Origin: Cyanodermella asteris
Taxonomy: Eukaryota; Ascomycota; Lecanoromycetes; Ostropales; Stictidaceae
Reading direction: 5' to 3'
Length of the DNA: 64,000 nt
Assembly: GCA_900618795.1 (NCBI GenBank)
Contig: UYJD01000007.1
Location: forward strand, 56,792-120,791
The position numbers and the translations under genes were made by a program. The notes under the pieces are model-generated. The model made no database searches, was not told where the DNA came from, and was given only the letters and a program-made list of their open reading frames with translations. This document shows positions 31,974 to 41,720 of this stretch, in pieces (position 1 is the first letter of the stretch; each line of letters begins with the position of its first letter).

Positions 31974-33200
31974 GTGACAACAACCCACCCGTTCAAGTCG
32001 CTGTGCCTACCAATGAGACGGTGGGCCAATTAGTGGAGGAATGCCGGCGGTTAACTCAAACGAGCATGTCCAGCCTCGGGCGGCAAAGCTGCTGAAATCG
32101 AAATCCAAGCCGACGGAAGCGGAGAGCAGCAACGAGTTGCAGGCCGTCAAAAGCAAGAACCGTGTCGGGAAGGAAGCTAATCACACAGCAGTCAGCAGGA
32201 TGGTCGGGTCGTGGATAAAAAACGACGATTTCCTCAAGCTCGGGCTCACCGCATCGCCGGGATGCTGGGGACGAGGGGATGGTCAGATTTGAGGGGGAGA
32301 GTGTGGGCGGATGCTTCGTCGATGCGACCCGCGTCATGCTGATTGGGCGGAGCTGGTTCCAAGGCCATGGGTCCTTCGCCCGTGTGCAAGACGGCCGCAT
32401 CACGCCCCCTCGCGATGCTGCGCGTCTGGACGCAGGAAGTGTTCCGTCATGTCCACAAAAAGAGTCGAGTAGGGTGGGCGGTCGTTCCAGATCTGGTCTG
32501 CGGCAAACCCGCTCTACCCTGAGCTCCTGCTCACCATCACATGTGACCGAGTAGGTACAGTGGAATCCCACCGGTGTAGACACTCAAATCATGCTGCACC
32601 CGCCCTATCCGAGCATCTTAGCGCTTCATCTTGGAAGTGGGTATATGCTTGTTGCTGTGGAGCACGAGCACACTTCGTCTCCACTTGTGTGCTCGTTATG
32701 CGGCCAGCAAGCATCTCTGACAGCTCACCGACGAGGTCGCAGTCAAGACTGTTGCACGAGAATGCCATCTGCTGTTCTGGCAGCGGAGGCAGTCGACGGC
32801 CTGTCGGCACAGCCATAGCATTGTGTCGCCGTGTGTCCTGTAGGCAAGTTATGGAAGACGAACCCCTGTCAGCCAGGATGGTGGTAAGTTTTTTCGAGCT
32901 AGACTACTAGTAGTAGCCAGGCAAGTACAGTAGTCATACGGCTGCTTGAGGAACAGTCGATACGCAAGTAGAACAGGACGTGCGCCCCAGGAAACTTAAA
33001 CCTGCCTGTTGGCGCCCACCACTCCGTTCTAGTCCCGACCATCACTTTTGTCAGAACTGCTACTCTTGTCACGCCCTGCGGGCACTGCCCGCCGCCGTCT
33101 GGCCGACGTTCTCACGATACAGCGTGCCATCAGCTACACCCTGCCGTATGGAAGCTATACACCGAAGCTGCCCCCATCACTGCGTACGGCCTCGCGCGTC

Positions 33201-34973
33201 ATGGCAGCCCCGATGGACCTAGACAATTCTGCCAGCTCGGTCGGTCCAAGCCAATCCTCCAACAACTTCTTCCGCTCAGAGTCTGCAGTTGAAGCCGACA
33301 GCGTACGATGTCCTTTTTCCCCCGCCCGTGTTCGTATGCTAAACGCATCATAGTTGGACTCCGAAGACGACTGGGACTGGGACCACCAGGTATCATCTGT
33401 CACTTCCAGCGTCTTTGACTACGAGTACGAGAACGGGCGACGCTATCATGGCTACAAAGCTGGTGTATACCCTCTGCCTAACGACGAGAAAGAGCTGGAT
33501 AGACTGGATCTGCAGCACCATGTGTACACTCTGGCCCTCGGAGGCGAGTTGTACCTTGCTCCCTTGATACGACCCAAGCGCGTCCTCGACATTGGCACCG
33601 GCACCGGCTTATGGGCTATTCTCATGGCCGACAAACATCCGGAAGCCAACGTGCTCGGTGTTGACTTATCGCCAGTCCAACCCGATATGGTCCCGGAGAA
33701 TGCTCATTTCGAGATTGACGACCTTGAAGCTCAGTGGCTGTACGAACCCAACTATTTCGACTTTATCCATTCTCGCGTAATGATCGGTGCTATCTCGGAC
33801 TGGGGTAAGCTACTTCGACAGAGCCTCGAGCACTTGAAGCCCGGTGGCTATATCGAGCTCCAGGAGCTCGACCCGCGTGTGCTCTCCGACGATGGTACCC
33901 ACCGAAACTCGCCGTACAACGTGCAATTCAATGAGGAGATCATTCAGGCTAGCGCCGCGTACAACAAACCTGTCCCCTGCGCGTCAGAGCTCAAGGGGAT
34001 GCTAGAGGCAGCCGGGTTCGTGGATGTCGAGGCTCGGTTCTACAAGCTTCCCTACAATACCTGGCCTCGCGACTCCAGACTGAAAGAAATTGGGAAGTAC
34101 CAACTCATCAACTATTACGAAGGCTACGAAGCCATTGGTATAGGATTATTCACACGGGTATTAGGCTGGACCGAGAAGGAGTTTCAGGTGTTTCTGGCCA
34201 AGATCAGGAACGAGTTACGCGATCGCAGCATACATACGTACACCACGTTTTCTGTCGTCGTAGGCCGCAAGCCTCCGGTGAACAACCCAGATCGATCGGG
34301 CCACGCCAGCCCTATGTCGGGGGTCAGCAGCTTGGCCGAGGCGCATTTCAGCGGGCCCACACAGCGCAAGATCCTCCCACCTGTGCCCTTGTTCAATGAT
34401 CCAGCTCCGAAGACGAGCCAGCTGCCCAAGTTACGAGAAGTGACGGTGGCGGCGCAGACTGAACTACCAGACTCGCCCACCGGCCCCTCGACGCCCATAG
34501 CAGCTCCTTCGGCGACACCACTCCCGGCGACACCACCCCTGGCGACCACGCCCGGCCGACCTAGCTATCCCGGCAAACTGACATTTCGAATCAATCGTCG
34601 TGGCGAACTCATCCGGATGCGCGAAGACGAGGATCCGAACGAGCAAGTGAACGAGAAGAATACCGTCTACGAGTTTACAGTCAAGACTGGGCAGCTCAAT
34701 TTGACTGAAGGAAGCGAGACGAAGAGCGATGGCAGCGGTAAGAAAAGCACCGAGGAAGGAAGTCCTTCGTCTCTCGCCGTACAGCAAGAGAAGCTTGAGA
34801 AGCTCAGAAAGGCGCAGGAGGAAGATGCCAACAATCCCGAGTTGCAGCCAGGCATCAAGCTCCCACCATCAATGTCAAATCCGAGCGCTGCCTTCACTAT
34901 TGCGCCTGGCATGACAACCAAAGGCGGTCTGTACTTCACGAAAGAGACATACGCCAAGATGTTGGCAAAGTGA
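33201..34973 (+). CDS. LaeA-like SAM-dependent methyltransferase with long C-terminal tail, 573 aa
   Basis: There are two exons, 33201-33302 and 33354-34973. The 1.6-kb main frame itself has no usable ATG at its start: its first codon is TTG just after a TAG. A 51-base phase-0 intron (GTACGA...CATCATAG) joins it to a short first exon starting MAAPMDLDNSASSV. The class I methyltransferase core has motif I VLDIGTGTGLWAILMAD at ~111-127 (SAM-binding glycines), then VLGVDLSPVQPDMVPEN, FDFIHSR, LKPGGYIELQELD and GMLEAAGFVDVEA. This layout is that of the fungal LaeA/TAM-like family, which includes regulators of secondary metabolism and many uncharacterised enzymes. Residues ~345-573 are a Pro/Thr/Ser-rich tail ending in a coiled-coil-like and basic stretch not usual in LaeA. 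Substrate unknown. A decayed relative lies at 39.4-40.3 kb. Confidence 0.83.
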
Positions 34974-35748
34974 AAAGCGTATCCTGCTGGAGACTGTCGT
35001 CTTCTGCCTGGAGCGTCCGTGTGGTCAGTCACGCAATTTGCGGCGCGGACTCTGGCAGTATACGGGGCTACACATGCTTCATTTTTATTGAAAGCCGGGA
35101 ACTCAACCAGGAGCGCCCTTTGCGCCCGTCGAAGGCTTGGGATTAGGGCGTCTCCGGCCGTCTCCAGGCCAGTGCTCGAATATACATGGCTCTCTGTAAA
35201 CCGGCCCTTTGACAGCACCAAAAACCAGAGACCTGCGGCAGGCCTTGAGAAAGACGCGGGACGCACTTCTGTCCTCCCACTACGTCCTCCCACTACGTCT
35301 CCTAGATCATGTGATGGCTTACATCGCCTCTGGTGCGCACTTTTGCGATTGCACACCCACAGGTCGCAACGTCATTGACGCTCCGGTTCGAGAATGGAGC
35401 GGCATTTTATGCATCTGACCATTTCTACCGCAACCTGTATTGGAATTCGTACACGGTGTGGTGGCCAACTGATTGGCTAAATCCGAGACCACAATCGGCG
35501 CCTTGACGAAAGTGCATTTGGACGGATTTTGGGACCGGTGCCGATACGGCCTATGAAAATCATCTAACTTTAGATCTGTGGCGCAATGCCTAGCAAATGC
35601 GAGCTGTAGCAATATGGCGGAGCCTGTAGATTCTGTTTCGTTGTCTATACGTTATTCTCGTGATTACTTTATCGTATCGCGTTTTGGCAGCTTAACGACG
35701 CGTTGAATAGCCTCACAACTCGTCACCACTGTCGTCCAGCCAGTACTG
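34974..35748. other. Intergenic between convergent genes
   Basis: This lies between the 3' ends of the methyltransferase and phosphatase genes. It has a short tandem repeat TCCTCCCACTACG x2 near 35274-35299; otherwise nothing recognised. Confidence 0.5.
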
Positions 35749-37527
35749 CTACTGGACTGGCACGCCGTTGCTAACACGTCCGTATGGAACAGCGGAGTAG
35801 TTGCCGTTGCAAGCATGGTTGTACTGTGCGGCATCGATGAGCTTGTTCGTCCTTTTCAAGAAAGTGTTCAGCTCACACCAGCCGTCCGTTCGGTTGCCAC
35901 ACTCTGGATAGCCAGGGTACAGCGAGACGGTACGCTGGTTGAGCAGGAAGTGGATGTACTGCGTCGCGTGCGTTTTGCTGTCCGTCGTCCCGTTGTAGGC
36001 ATCGGCAGCGCCGGTACGGTTGGCATTGACGGGTCGGGGCGCGTTGATGACCTCGATGTCGAGACGAGCACCGAAAGGCTCCATGTGGCTGACCTGCAGC
36101 ATCCTGTTGCGGTCGATGGCGGTCTGGTTCAGCAGGGGTGCGAACTGGGTGAAGTTGAAGGCGGTCAGGATGGAGGCGATGTTCGTGTCGTGCGAGAAGT
36201 CAAAGTACAGGCTCTGGTTCAGCGGGAAGGTGCTGGGCATGCCGTCCAGCGTCACGTTGTTCTGCGTGTTGGTCTGGTTGACGTAGTAGTGCTGCAGACG
36301 CGCGAGGACTTCTTGCACGTACCCGATGCCGACGGCGCGGCCGGTGGGCGACTGGAACATGTTGTTTCCGGCGAACGAAAGGTCGACACTGTACTCGTAG
36401 CCTTCCCACTCGTCGTATGTGAACAGATCGCAGAAGGCAGAGTAGCCGAGGGCGACGGTCTCGTAAGGGCACATGCCCTGCGCAGCGTAGACGGTGCTGG
36501 TGGTCCAGTTGAAGGAGCCCTTGGTCCAGCTGTTGAATCGCTGCACGGCGTTCTTGAGGTAGATGGCCTCCCACTGTCCGGCGGCAGTGCTACCGGTGGA
36601 GCTCTGAGCGCCGTTCGAGTTGTTGCACTGGAAGTAGCCGGCCAGCGAATCGTTGAAGTAGTTCTGCTCGATGATGTACTCAATCTTGATGTTCTGGCTC
36701 ACGTAGTTGATATCGCCGCCGAAGCCTGCAGCAAAGTTCTCGGCAGACTGTCTCATGCGCTCCTGAGTGGTGGTGCGCATCAGGAACGGGCGGCTCTTGT
36801 TCCAAAGATGACCGTACTTGTAGTAGTGCAGAACACCGGAGTCGAAGAGCTCAGACTTGCCAATCGGCACCATGACCTCGTATCCCAACCCGTATGCCCA
36901 GTTGTTCAAGAAGGTCAGATTGCCGGTAAACGCGGTGCCATTGGACCTGGCGGCAGGGATCGTGTTTCCGAGCTGGGACTGGCTCGAGTTGGAGGTCGGG
37001 TAGCGCGAACCGTGGCGGGACAGCATGTTGGCCCAAGTGATGTTTGCGCCGGCAGGCAGGGCCATCTCGTTGATGCCGAAGCCGGACGGGTTGGGGAAGT
37101 AGTGGGACAGCTGGCCCATGAGCTGGAAGATGTTGCCATTGTTTGTGTTGTTCACGATGACCTGGTGAGTTGCCAGCGGGTCGGGAGGGTAGTAGGTCGC
37201 CTGGCCGAACCCGACGGTGTTGGTCTGGGCGAGGAATGGCAGCACGCCGCTCTGAGTTGGCCCGTTGTAGATTCGCGGGGTGACGACGAAGTAATCGGGC
37301 ACGGTAGTCGAAGTCGTCGGGGTGGAGGTGGTAGAGGGCGTGGAGGAGGAGGAGGAGCTTGCCTGGCGGGCGTCGATGGCGGACGCAGTGGCGCCGGCGG
37401 CCAGAGTCAGCAGGTAGGTAGCCTGGACCATATTGACTTGCTCGGGTGGCGAGTGAAGCTCAATTGACAGGGATGAGCAGCTCGAGAGCACGGCGAGGAG
37501 CAAGAGGCAGCTTCGACGAGACGACAT
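35749..37527 (-). CDS. Secreted histidine acid phosphatase (phytase family), 592 aa
   Basis: A single-exon member of the histidine acid phosphatase (branch 2) family. The active-site motif is LSRHGSRYPT (catalytic His at ~172 counted from the first Met). The proton-donor motif is SHDTN (HD) in the C-terminal half. Eight or more Cys and many Asn-x-Ser/Thr sites fit a secreted glycoprotein. It hydrolyses phosphomonoesters, possibly phytate, outside the cell. Two in-frame ATGs are credible: 37527 (context ACAAAATGTC, leader MSSRRSCLLLLAVLSSCSS) and 37431 (MVQATYLLTLAAGATASA). Each begins a signal-peptide-like stretch. I report the longer form; the shorter, 560 aa, is equally likely. A Ser/Thr-rich spacer follows the second leader. 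Phosphate-starvation control is typical of the family but not shown here. Confidence 0.88.
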   Translation of the reverse strand: MSSRRSCLLLLAVLSSCSSLSIELHSPPEQVNMVQATYLLTLAAGATASAIDARQASSSSSSTPSTTSTPTTSTTVPDYFVVTPRIYNGPTQSGVLPFLAQTNTVGFGQATYYPPDPLATHQVIVNNTNNGNIFQLMGQLSHYFPNPSGFGINEMALPAGANITWANMLSRHGSRYPTSNSSQSQLGNTIPAARSNGTAFTGNLTFLNNWAYGLGYEVMVPIGKSELFDSGVLHYYKYGHLWNKSRPFLMRTTTQERMRQSAENFAAGFGGDINYVSQNIKIEYIIEQNYFNDSLAGYFQCNNSNGAQSSTGSTAAGQWEAIYLKNAVQRFNSWTKGSFNWTTSTVYAAQGMCPYETVALGYSAFCDLFTYDEWEGYEYSVDLSFAGNNMFQSPTGRAVGIGYVQEVLARLQHYYVNQTNTQNNVTLDGMPSTFPLNQSLYFDFSHDTNIASILTAFNFTQFAPLLNQTAIDRNRMLQVSHMEPFGARLDIEVINAPRPVNANRTGAADAYNGTTDSKTHATQYIHFLLNQRTVSLYPGYPECGNRTDGWCELNTFLKRTNKLIDAAQYNHACNGNYSAVPYGRVSNGVPVQ

Positions 37528-39362
37528 TTTGTAGTTTCGCTTCCACCAAGTCGCCTGCTTGCTTTCTTGCCTTTTCTCCCACGCCGCAGCTGCGGAAGCT
37601 AGCTTCGCCTGCTCCCACGGGCAGCGTCATGGGCGGAGTGGGCGTCAGCAGCGAGTTGTCGTCGTCCAATGGTATTTCTGCATACAGGCACACGCAAAAG
37701 CCTCAACGGAGTTGGAGACGCGGGCCGGCCACAAGTCACTGTTTGTACACAACGGAAATCAGCAAGGGAATTACAGAAACCGTCCAAGCTTGGCCGCTAC
37801 GGTACTGTATGTACGAACCTGCTACATACACGCTTGTCCGCCCAAGGCGGGTCGGCAGAAGTCGTTGCACAGGTACCTTGCTGCCTCCTTCGATTGCTAC
37901 TGCTACGAGTACTTCTGAGGGTACGTAAGTGGGTAGTAGCAAAGGTACACATCTCGCTACTAGCAATAGTAGCGATATAGGTATGCGTAACGGTGTTGAC
38001 AGAGTTACTTAGGAGTGTCCCACTGACGCTTGTCAGTTGACAACGGCCATTACCGTTTGAAATCCTACTCGTCTCAACCCCCAGATGCGCCAATGCACGA
38101 GCCACATGTACAACAATCGTGGTTATCCTGGACGACGCAGTGAAGACTCGATGTCGAACCAGATTTCTGCACCTCTCTCGGTCGCACTGCTGGTCCTCAG
38201 AGGCCGCACGAGCCCGACCGGCCGACGTGCGAGATACAAGCACTTCTGTCCTAGAATCGGGCCCTCTCCACGGCCAGTCTTCGCTGCGGACAAATCAAAG
38301 AGTGGGCTAGCGGCAGCAGCGTCAGGCAATCAAAACGACGGCTCGGCGCTGCCATGCCGCTTCGGTTACTGTCCTTCATAAACGGGCAGCTCCTACAGTA
38401 CAGTATCTACAGCTTTGCCATGTTGCCTGCCCGTCTAGGCTGATCTGCGGCTGCGGCGCCACCCACGTGTTGACGGTGGAGCTTCTGCTTGGTCCATCCG
38501 CCTGCTCCGAAGCTAGCGGAACATCATCCTCGCCTTCCAGAAACAAGGTGCCTGCATCCTCCCCATCCGATATCTCCATTCAAACCTACCCGCCGACCCC
38601 TACAAACATGCATTCAGCCTTCACTGGCGTGCGCTAGCGCTGTTCTGGGCAAGGCTTGACTACGGCTTTCCACGTTTCCCAATTTCTTGCAAGTTTCAAC
38701 CGCATCGTGGCCGTCATGTGTGGTCGTTCCTTGGTTCAGGGTGGACACTGGTGTTCGTCTGTCTGGGCGTCGTTTGCTAAAGGACCAAGGCCGAGGGGCG
38801 TCTCCAGGACTCGATCTGAGCCGACTGAGCATCTTATGACGAGAAAGTATCGTGTAACCTCACTGCGTCTGATCTCGTCAGTGAGCTCTGGCGCTTTCCC
38901 GTGGAGTGGGCCAGCGATAGCCTTTTTCAATCACCTTTCAGGATTGCACATGCGAGATTTGGCAGACGGAGAGAAAAGAGGTTTCAGCCTTCGAAGACGA
39001 CTATGTACTGGCCAACATGAGCAAGGTTTGGTTGGACTTTATGCTGTCACGGGAAAGCATAAGCTTCGTCCAGCCACCTCCTGCTCACGCAGCCTGGAAG
39101 ATTCAAGGCCATACCGAATGTGTTGTCATCGTCCCGTTGAGCCTCTCTTGGAGCCCAGCCGGCAAAGTTGGCTACTGTCGCACAGATTTTCGAGCACCAA
39201 CTATACTGTGCAAAGATCAAGAGAAGCTTCATGCATGCATGAGGCACCGAACGCGATAGAAGGCAATATGCATTTCGCATTTGGTGGTCATTTCAATGAT
39301 CTCAAGATCACATAAGCGACCTCCGCGTCTCTTGAACGTGCAGAGGTACTGTACATTTCATC
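37528..39362. other. Intergenic, 1.8 kb
   Basis: Holds the phosphatase promoter. A plus-strand frame of 219 codons (38656-39315) starts at TTG and shows no domain. No repeats or RNA genes noticed. Confidence 0.45.
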
Positions 39363-40307
39363 TCATAGATCAGCCTTCCTTCCAACCGTCATCCAGTAGG
39401 TCATGTACTTGCCATATTCCTCGCCCAGATCTTTCCTTGCGTCCAGCTGCCATTGCTTGACTTGCTCTTCGCTGTATCCCAGATTCTCCATCATTCTGGG
39501 GATTACATGCCACCACAAAGCATACGGTTCAGCAATGAAATGATCTAGCGTCATTCTGAGATGCGGCTTGTCTTTCAATGCATCTTTCCAGAACGTTATC
39601 TCCAACTCGATCGTCTGAACGTCCATAAAGCCAGCTTGTTTCACATACAAGTCGATGTCTTTGTCACCATCTGCATCTAACCCCTTCTGAGATCCGCCCG
39701 CACGCAACGCCTTCAGCCACCCCATGTCGTTATTTGCCTCATATCCCGTTCATCTGCTACTTTTCTCCGAATAGAAGTACACATCTTCGCAGAATTTGGT
39801 CAATTAGGCTCAGCATCCTGGTTTCAACAAATCTAGCGCATGTTCCATGTATCCCAGCCAGTCGATAAGACCGCAGACCAGCGAGCACGACCTCAAGAAG
39901 TCAACGTTGTTCCAGTCAAGTCGTCAATCGCAACCCGCCAACTTCATGGTATCGCCCTGGATCAAGGAGGAATTTGGGAATCTGGCGTCATCGGGCTCAG
40001 GTGATTAGGTAGATGGATCGCTATCGTATATCGTGGCTTCCGGGAACGTGCGGGCTAATCTGCGGACAGCTGTACTAATTCCGCAACCGACATCGACGAT
40101 CTTTGAGGGCGGTGGCACATTATGGATGAAGAATGAGTCTTCCTGGCAAAGAGCCTCATAGGCTCCATAGAGATGGGTTAGTCGTTCGATCTTTCGGTCG
40201 CTGGCAGGGAATTATGTTTCAGACTCGTTCGTTAGCAGGTAATGCTCGTCTGTCTTCTGGTAGCCGGGCTGGCGCCGCGTGTATCCCTCGGGGCCTATCT
40301 CGACCAT
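39363..40307 (-). pseudogene. Decayed LaeA-like methyltransferase
   Basis: Fragments of one methyltransferase are readable in order on the minus strand. They are: an N-terminal piece (VEIGPEGYTRRQPGY, then DEHYLLTNESE); DRKIERLTHLYGAYEALCQE; motif I KIVDVGCGISTAVRRLA; FLRSCSLVCGLIDWLGY followed by ALDLLKPG; and an open 120-codon end (39363-39725) with VKQAGFMDVQTIELE and YGKYMTYWMTVGRKADL. In-frame stops separate them: TAA near 40210-40220, TAA just after SDPST near 40010, TGA after LAGCD near 39930, and TGA where the family has GGW near 39825. No set of introns removes all of these cleanly, so I read it as a dead host gene, although a multi-intron gene is not excluded. It is a relative of the intact enzyme at 33.2-35.0 kb. 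Confidence 0.65.
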
Positions 40308-40998
40308 GACGGATGGATGCGTCTTGAGGAATATGGTACAGCTTCCAAGAACCGACACTTCTACATGTGCGGCGCAAAACACGCGACAGCTGGAACAACT
40401 CCGACGACTTATCACGTCTAAATCCTGTCCAGCCCCGCGACATTTCGCTGGCGTTGACGTGGCCTCTCAAGTCGATCATGGATTTAATCTGCAAAGGTCG
40501 GCCGAACTGCGGATTTGGTCTATCTTACGCACGAGCAGTCAGCAAGGTAGTCGATCGATACAGTAAGTTCGACCCTCGGGCCAGCCTGGATGTGCGACAT
40601 CATCTCGTCCTTCTATCTTCGATACTCCTCGAAGTCATAGCAGTCTCCAAGAAGCTAAGCTGTACAACCCATGCTTCGTATCCGCCAGACTGCTCGTACA
40701 GCTCTTGTCCAGGAGATCTAGCAGGTTTTTTCCACGCGAGAAGCTCATCGAAGACGAGGCGATCATTAGTGCCGGCGTGTTGCTAATTTGATATTTCTGC
40801 CAGAGCATTTCCATATTTCGAACAACGACCCCAAACCCACGTGGACTCGAGTAATATTTGACACAACTGTCGACCGTGGGACAATGACTGCGACATACTC
40901 AATGTACCCGCTCAACTATGTTTAACGCTGATTGCCTTAAGCATACATGCGAACCAATATCGACCTCGAAATGACCCGATCACCGGCGCCTCTGCAAT
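40308..40998. other. Intergenic, possible further gene remnant
   Basis: On the minus strand around 40610-40760 an open stretch reads LVFDELLAWKKPARSPGQEL followed by YEQSGGYEAW, with coding-like composition but no recognised family. It may be an exon or remnant connected with the decayed methyltransferase region. Confidence 0.35.
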
Positions 40999-41720
40999 TT
41001 AGAAAACCTGATAAGCGTCGTAAACTACCTGATCGCCCACTCTGGCAGAACTCGCAATGAACAAACCCTGGTTCAGCCAGCTGTACCTCGGATCACCCGT
41101 CTCAAATGTCAAGTGCAACCGCATCCTATATTTCTCCGGCCCAATCTTGCCCTCGCCCAGCTTCTCCAGCACATTCCGCGCCCCGGTCCGGGTACCCGTC
41201 ATCCTCACGTACAGCACAGCACCGTCGTGCGTCTGCAAGTTGTATCGCGTATCCAGATGCGCCGTCTGCTGGTCTTCGTCATGGTTTCGGACAATCTCCC
41301 AGTCTATCCAGCCGTGTCAGCTTCGGGGCTTTCAAACACACACAAAGTCGAGCTTTCTTTCAGCCTCAAGTGATGGGCTGCGACGAATGTTTACATACCA
41401 CCTCCGCCTGGTAGGATCTCGCCTCGCAGTCGAGGCCCTTCGAAGCGCCCGCCCTTGAATATGACCGTGGACCTATCCCCGTGCGGACCCGGCCCGATGT
41501 GCTTGAACTCTTGCATATCGCATTCCAGCCTGAAGAGGAACTGCAACGACGGAAGCGGTAGGGAGACCGTCTCGCGAGTCCACTGCGTGTTCTTGAGGCG
41601 TTCAATCGGTACCGGGTGCTCGACCGTGCCCGGAACGGGTGGCTTCTCGTCCGGAGGCGGCATTCTCTTCGTATCGTATCTGATGACTAGTAGCCGAACG
41701 TCTTCAACTGTCGCGGACAT
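40999..41720 (-). CDS. DUF3237-family protein, 208 aa
   Basis: There are two exons, 41720-41399 and 41303-40999. The donor GTATGT, branch GCTGACA and acceptor GGATAG keep the frame (GGG|DWEIV). The start is the ATG at 41720 (MSATVEDVRLLV). The protein shows the beta-barrel signature of DUF3237: FLFRLECDMQEF, IFKGGRFEGPRLRGEILPGGGG, the DTRYNLQTHDGAVLYVRMTG block, then LHLTFETGDPRYSWLNQGLF and the C-terminal VVYDAYQVF. Members occur in bacteria and fungi. Some sit in secondary-metabolite or aromatic-degradation loci, but the activity is not established. No signal peptide. Its upstream region carries the 12-bp minisatellite. Confidence 0.85.

Larger units (their letters stand above)
31117..33200. 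other. Gene-poor 2.1 kb containing an assembly gap
   Basis: No gene is supportable. It contains a 21-bp tandem duplication (31421-31462) and a 25-base gap (31949-31973). Frames near 32041-32583 are open on both strands but unrecognisable. The last few hundred bases are the methyltransferase promoter and leader. Confidence 0.5.

Noticed and set aside
32056-32583. Overlapping open frames on both strands right of the gap
   Set aside because: Neither strand shows a recognisable domain or splice structure; both probably open by chance.
33354-34973. Methyltransferase starting at the first codon of the long frame
   Set aside because: The codon is TTG directly after a TAG; a two-exon model with an ATG at 33201 fits better.
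35815-37467. 550-codon open frame antisense to the phosphatase gene
   Set aside because: It mirrors the phosphatase, whose GC-rich third positions keep the opposite strand free of stops. Composition (Val/Gly/Arg-rich, no domain) is that of a shadow frame.
38656-39315. 219-codon plus frame in an intergenic region
   Set aside because: It begins at TTG and shows no domain; scattered His/Arg/Cys composition is typical of a chance frame.
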